Assembly (NCBI RefSeq): GCF_051622035.1
Contig: NC_135362.1
Coordinates: 13,829,501-13,893,500 of the forward strand
From: Arctopsyche grandis
Taxonomy: Eukaryota > Arthropoda > Insecta > Trichoptera > Hydropsychidae
DNA length: 64,000 nucleotides
Reading direction: 5' to 3'
Positions 59,760 to 64,000 of the stretch are shown piece after piece. The notes beneath the pieces were generated by a model. It had not been told where the DNA came from, searched no databases, and was given only the letters and a program-made list of their open reading frames with translations. Made by a program: the position numbers and the translations under genes. Each line of letters begins with the position of its first letter. Position 1 is the first letter of the stretch.

Positions 59760-62300
59760 CAGAAAAATATTTTGTTAAAGAATATAAGTATTCGTTCATC
59801 TATTTGAATATAAGAAGTTTAAATTAAATTTATATACATAGTTGTATAATCGATTATTGACGTTCATGTTAGATTAGCTTCGAGATGAAGAATCACAACT
59901 TTTTAGATTTTAGTAAAAATGAATATGAATATATTTCAAATGAATATACATATGTACATAATGTACAGAGCAAATAATTTGCTTGCATGCTGTTTATCCT
60001 TGATGTTTAAAAACCCAATAAAAAAGTTTCAAGAGTTAAATATAGGTGGTGACATTTAGATTTTTTGAAAAAACTTAAATTTTTAATTGAAAAAAATGAC
60101 CTGTAGTATTTGAACCACATGATTAAAAAAAATAATCCAAAGAAGTTGATAATGTTATTTATTGCAAATAATAAAAAAAATTATAATAATTTAAAATGGG
60201 AGTTTAAAAAAATTTGCCCATTTTCAAAATCAGGAATTTAGTGTTTTTAACTGTTTAGTCAATTGCTAAATTAAGTTATTAAATTAAATCAAATTAAATA
60301 AGGCTATTATAAAATATTCTTTAATTGCTATAATGGAAAAAAAAAAAATAAGTAATAAATACATAGATTCTAATGTAATTCATTTAAAAAAAAGACGTTT
60401 CCAATTGGATTAATTTTATTAATAATAATTATTAAAATTTAATCAGAAAAACTAATGACAGTTATTGCCATCTATGGGCGAATAGCAATACATATCAATA
60501 ACCCTTTTCAAGTGGATTCCATCTAAAAAATCCAATAAGATTCACATCGTGAAATTTACTACATTTAAGTATATTAAAAATAATTTAAAAATAATAAATC
60601 TTTCAAAATATTAAAATAATTTTATTATTATAATATTTTAAAATAAAATACTTATTTAAAAAAAAAAACAATTTACAACGTTGTACAAATAATCTATCGG
60701 TGAATAGAACAACTAAGAACCTTGTTAAAAAGATAAACCTTTTTATGGTGACAAAGCAAATGTTGCACGATGCAAGTAAAAAAAAGCTTAGGCCCGCTAT
60801 AATATTTTCCTGAGGTAAACAATAAAAAATAAAATACTTAATTACTCACTCATGCGTAGTAAAAAAATACGATCTCATTATATACATAAACATACACAAT
60901 TTCATAAAATCAATTGTTTTTTTTAATATTAGTTTTAGCATACATTTCATTAAAAATATCATCATACCTACCGTACTTTTCTTATTCGAGTGTTTCAAAA
61001 ATCAAACACAAATACAGTGCAATGACTCATATGTCCACTGAGTTTTAACCGGGTGTTTATTCCTACACACACAAACTGGTCAAGCGAGTGAGCACATATT
61101 GGATGAGGGTCGTAGGACGACATATCGCGTTACTTACTAGACACGTACACACACAAAACAAACAAAAAAATATATATTATACATACATACACCACGGTAA
61201 TGAAAATATACGCATTTATAATGCACTCTACTAAAAAAAAAACCGTTAATTTAATTCGACTTTTTTTTTGTCAATCTCAGATAACGTCAGCGGTGACGTC
61301 GATATAATTGAGCGAGTAATCGGTTTCGTTTTCATTTAAAAACCATTTTACTGTCTACGGTGAAAAGCGATCGCGTGGGTGCTGTCAGCGGGAGAACGCT
61401 GTTATTTGTTTGGGGTCCAATAAATGTGTGGACCGCAAAAAGTATCCAAAAAATCAAACACACACACACATCGCGTGAGGCGATCGTTGATCCCGAAATC
61501 AACGCTATTCGCTTATATTACACACATTTCATTCAAACATCCATATTAAGGTATATATGTATGTACATACATAATTGTTATTGCACGACACATAACAGCC
61601 AATCAAGATACCCCACCGGATGATATAAGCAACTTATTTTTATGTAATATAATTCAAAACTTTTTAGCAAGGATATCGAGAAGCAACTACATTAAATTTA
61701 AATTCGTAAAAAAATAAAACTAAACAGTCGGACATACATTTATATAAGTATATATCTTTATTTCATTTTCATAATATTTTTGATTGAAATTTACTATCAT
61801 GAGACATCAAATCACACATAGAAAACAATTTTTAAGAATCCAATTTGTAATCGCAATTAATTTTAAAATGTTTTTAATTTAATCATTAAAATTTATTAAT
61901 AGACCGCCAAATTTTTACATTCAAATTTAATGTCACAATAATTTAAACAGCGGTCAACAACCTTCTACAGGTGTACACGATTTATGAGTTAGACAATGTA
62001 AAATATTATCTACCTGGCACCTAACAATTTTCATCGTGTAATTATAATATAATATTAAGTAGCTGTAAAATAAATCCAATTAAATGGAAATAATTCAAAA
62101 TGTTCCTCATAAAGAACAACACATCATTTTTTTTGAGTCGTGAGTTATTAAGACTAAACATGCATACATATACATATATGTATGTATGTATATCTGAAAT
62201 TTATAAACCGGGATGTACATACATATGGCAGCAAATGTATAACAATAGATACACGTCTAATTTCTATATATACATTGTTATTTTACTATATTTACCACAG
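59760..62300. other. Intergenic; no gene seen
   Basis: Very AT-rich (60000-60700 especially), with A-tracts and CATATGTA microsatellites near 61180, 61550 and 62165-62195. A small moderately GC patch lies at 61270-61490. Confidence 0.35.
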
Positions 62301-62303
62301 TGC

Positions 62304-62547
62304 CATTACAGGATGCTCCAAGGCGGCACCTATCGCCAAAGCTTTACGTATGTACTATAGAGGTATCAAAGAATCGTTTCAACAATGATATCAGATAAAT
62401 TGGAAAACTCTAGTGGTCACATACTGCATACATATATATACGTATATGTAAATATCCAATATCTGGCCAGCAACACCGCTGGACCAGAGCTAGAACCCGT
62501 GACCCGTCAGTTGTTTCCATTATACGTTAACCACTATGCTGCTGGTT
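62304..62547 (-). repeat. tRNA-derived SINE, family 1, interrupted by microsatellite
   Basis: Minus strand: AACCAGCAGCATAGTGGTTA, B box GGGTTCTAGCTC, GGTGTTGCTGGCCAGATATTGG, then a CATATACGTATATATATG block, then ACTAGAGTTTTCCAATTTATC and body remnants to about 62304. Confidence 0.65.
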
Positions 62548-62559
62548 TATAATAAATTT

Positions 62560-63740
62560 CAATCTTTCCTAAAATTCATCTTCAGCTCAAATATCATTTG
62601 CACTTCCGATAAACATATGTATGCACATATAAACTACTACTACTATTCAAATACATATAAACACAGATTACCTAAATATAATTTGCTTTACATACATACA
62701 TATGTATATAGATCGTCGACTTTAAAGAGCCATTAGCTTAAAATAATATATAAATTCGAATAAAACTTATCAGATATGAACATTAATTAGAATTTTAAAA
62801 AGTTTTTACAGCTCTTCTGTACATATACAGAATAAGACAATAATAAACTAACAATAAAAATAATGTACAAAATAAACAACGACCACTGCATCAGTAGCTG
62901 CATATTATTACATACATGCTACATTTAATAGACTCGAGACGAATCGTGAAAATAAATTTACAAATAATAAAAATCAAAATATAAGATGCAGAAGCAGAGT
63001 GGTACCAGTTTTTTTTTAGATGCACCTATAAAAAATATACATAAACGCTAATGACGCTAACATGCGCATAAACGCTAGCACGCATAATCCACACCATCGC
63101 GATCCTTTCCAAAACTCACCGCCTGGAGTGTTTGTGATGATATTTTGTATCGACACAGGTAGTGCCATTGATTCACATATTTGAAGAAAGTACGAGAAAC
63201 TTATCGAAATAATAAGATCGCACGAACCAGCGGTGGCACGAAGTCACGCCTATCACAGCCGGAGGCATGCCGTGCCGCACTTTTTCTTACTGATATATAT
63301 ATATGTACAGTGCCAAGTCATCTTTTCTCAATCGACCTATACGCACTGCGAACCCACACCTCGGAATCGCTTTACCACACACATCTCTGAATTAAGTCGA
63401 ATTTTCGAACACTCCAGTTGGAGGTCAGCAGAGCGTCGCACCCCCGCGTTCGACCAGTGCCCGAGAGACACGCTTGAGCTCCCCTGGCCGATTAGCGCCA
63501 TTACGAGCGCCCCACCGCGTCGCGACGCTGACCGGAGAGCGACCAATGAAATAATGTTTTCATTACTGACCATCTCAAAACAAAAAAAAACATACACACA
63601 CACACGCTTCAAATATTACATACATTGTATGTAATGTAATCCATACATCCGTCGACCCTACCTACACGTGCGTGTTAAGCCTAGTTGTAATACATATTTT
63701 TATTTTCCTTCTAGTCATCACTAATGAGCACCGAAACCGA
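62560..63740. other. No supported gene; GC-richer at 63230-63560
   Basis: Overlapping frames on both strands in 63181-63634 are domain-free. The block 63400-63545 is CpG-rich and could be a regulatory island or an exon; no splice evidence was convincing. Confidence 0.25.
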
Positions 63741-63751
63741 GTGAGCCGACG

Positions 63752-63802
63752 TAAATACATACATACATACATACATACACACATACATACATAATTACAT
63801 AC
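63752..63802. repeat. (CATA)n microsatellite
   Basis: About 50 bases of ACAT/CATA repeats with minor interruptions. Confidence 0.95.
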
Positions 63803-64000
63803 AGTGGGCCGACGCGTTCTGTGATAATTATATCAGTCGCATAAACAGCCGGCGAATCACACCACACGCTTTCAAGTACGCGCTTTCGTTTCCAAACAAC
63901 AATAAAAGTATATAAGTTTAATTGTTTCAAATGGAATTAATTTGAATTTTTTTTTTATTTAAGTATTTCCTGTTGCGTGCCCGCGAAAACGCCCCGATAC

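Noticed and set aside
1..64000. CRISPR arrays, operons or phage-like gene clusters
   Set aside because: No direct-repeat/spacer arrays or tightly packed genes; introns, SINEs and LINEs mark this as animal nuclear DNA.

Overview
The window is AT-rich, repeat-rich nuclear DNA from an animal, most likely an insect. Four things point that way: two intron-containing sugar-porter genes of the type expanded in insects as Tret1-like trehalose or sugar transporters; many truncated non-LTR retrotransposon ends with the W..R.A..RDEW...GEAFIQQWM-type C-terminus followed by ATGATGATG; tRNA-derived SINEs; and dense ACATATGTA/CATA microsatellites. The order is not certain. Lepidoptera is my first guess from the LINE tail, but I cannot prove it from sequence.

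Only two protein-coding genes are well supported, both on the + strand and about 8.3 kb apart. Gene 1 joins 29647-29707 to 30797-32187 (483 aa). Gene 2 joins 40530-40581 to 40656-42040 (478 aa). Each has a short first coding exon and one large second exon. The intron sits at the same place in the protein (just before TM1) and in the same phase (1), so they are tandem paralogues. Both are intact 12-TM major facilitator sugar porters that share departures from the canonical signatures.

The rest (about 95 percent) is intergenic or possibly intronic. From 1 to 29 kb it holds MITEs, LINE and SINE remnants, (TA)n tracts and large fold-back (inverted-repeat) elements, with a striking cluster at 17.96-19.01 kb. 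From 32 to 40 kb, between the two genes, lie a 222-bp tandem duplication, two SINE types side by side, a non-autonomous hAT-like element and a 41-bp minisatellite. From 42 to 64 kb there are more LINE, SINE, MITE and hAT-like copies, interspersed with short GC/CpG-rich islands near 43.8, 45.4, 48.1, 49.5 and 52.2 kb; comparable islands lie upstream near 7, 13.5, 20.9 and 26.7 kb. The islands carry coding-like frames, CCAAT, YY1-like, octamer and GAGA-like motifs and could be promoters, first exons or conserved non-coding elements, but none can be assigned to a gene here.

No tRNA, rRNA, CRISPR or other prokaryotic feature was seen. The tRNA-like sequences are SINE heads. Most short open frames in the window run through microsatellites or repeats and are not annotated.
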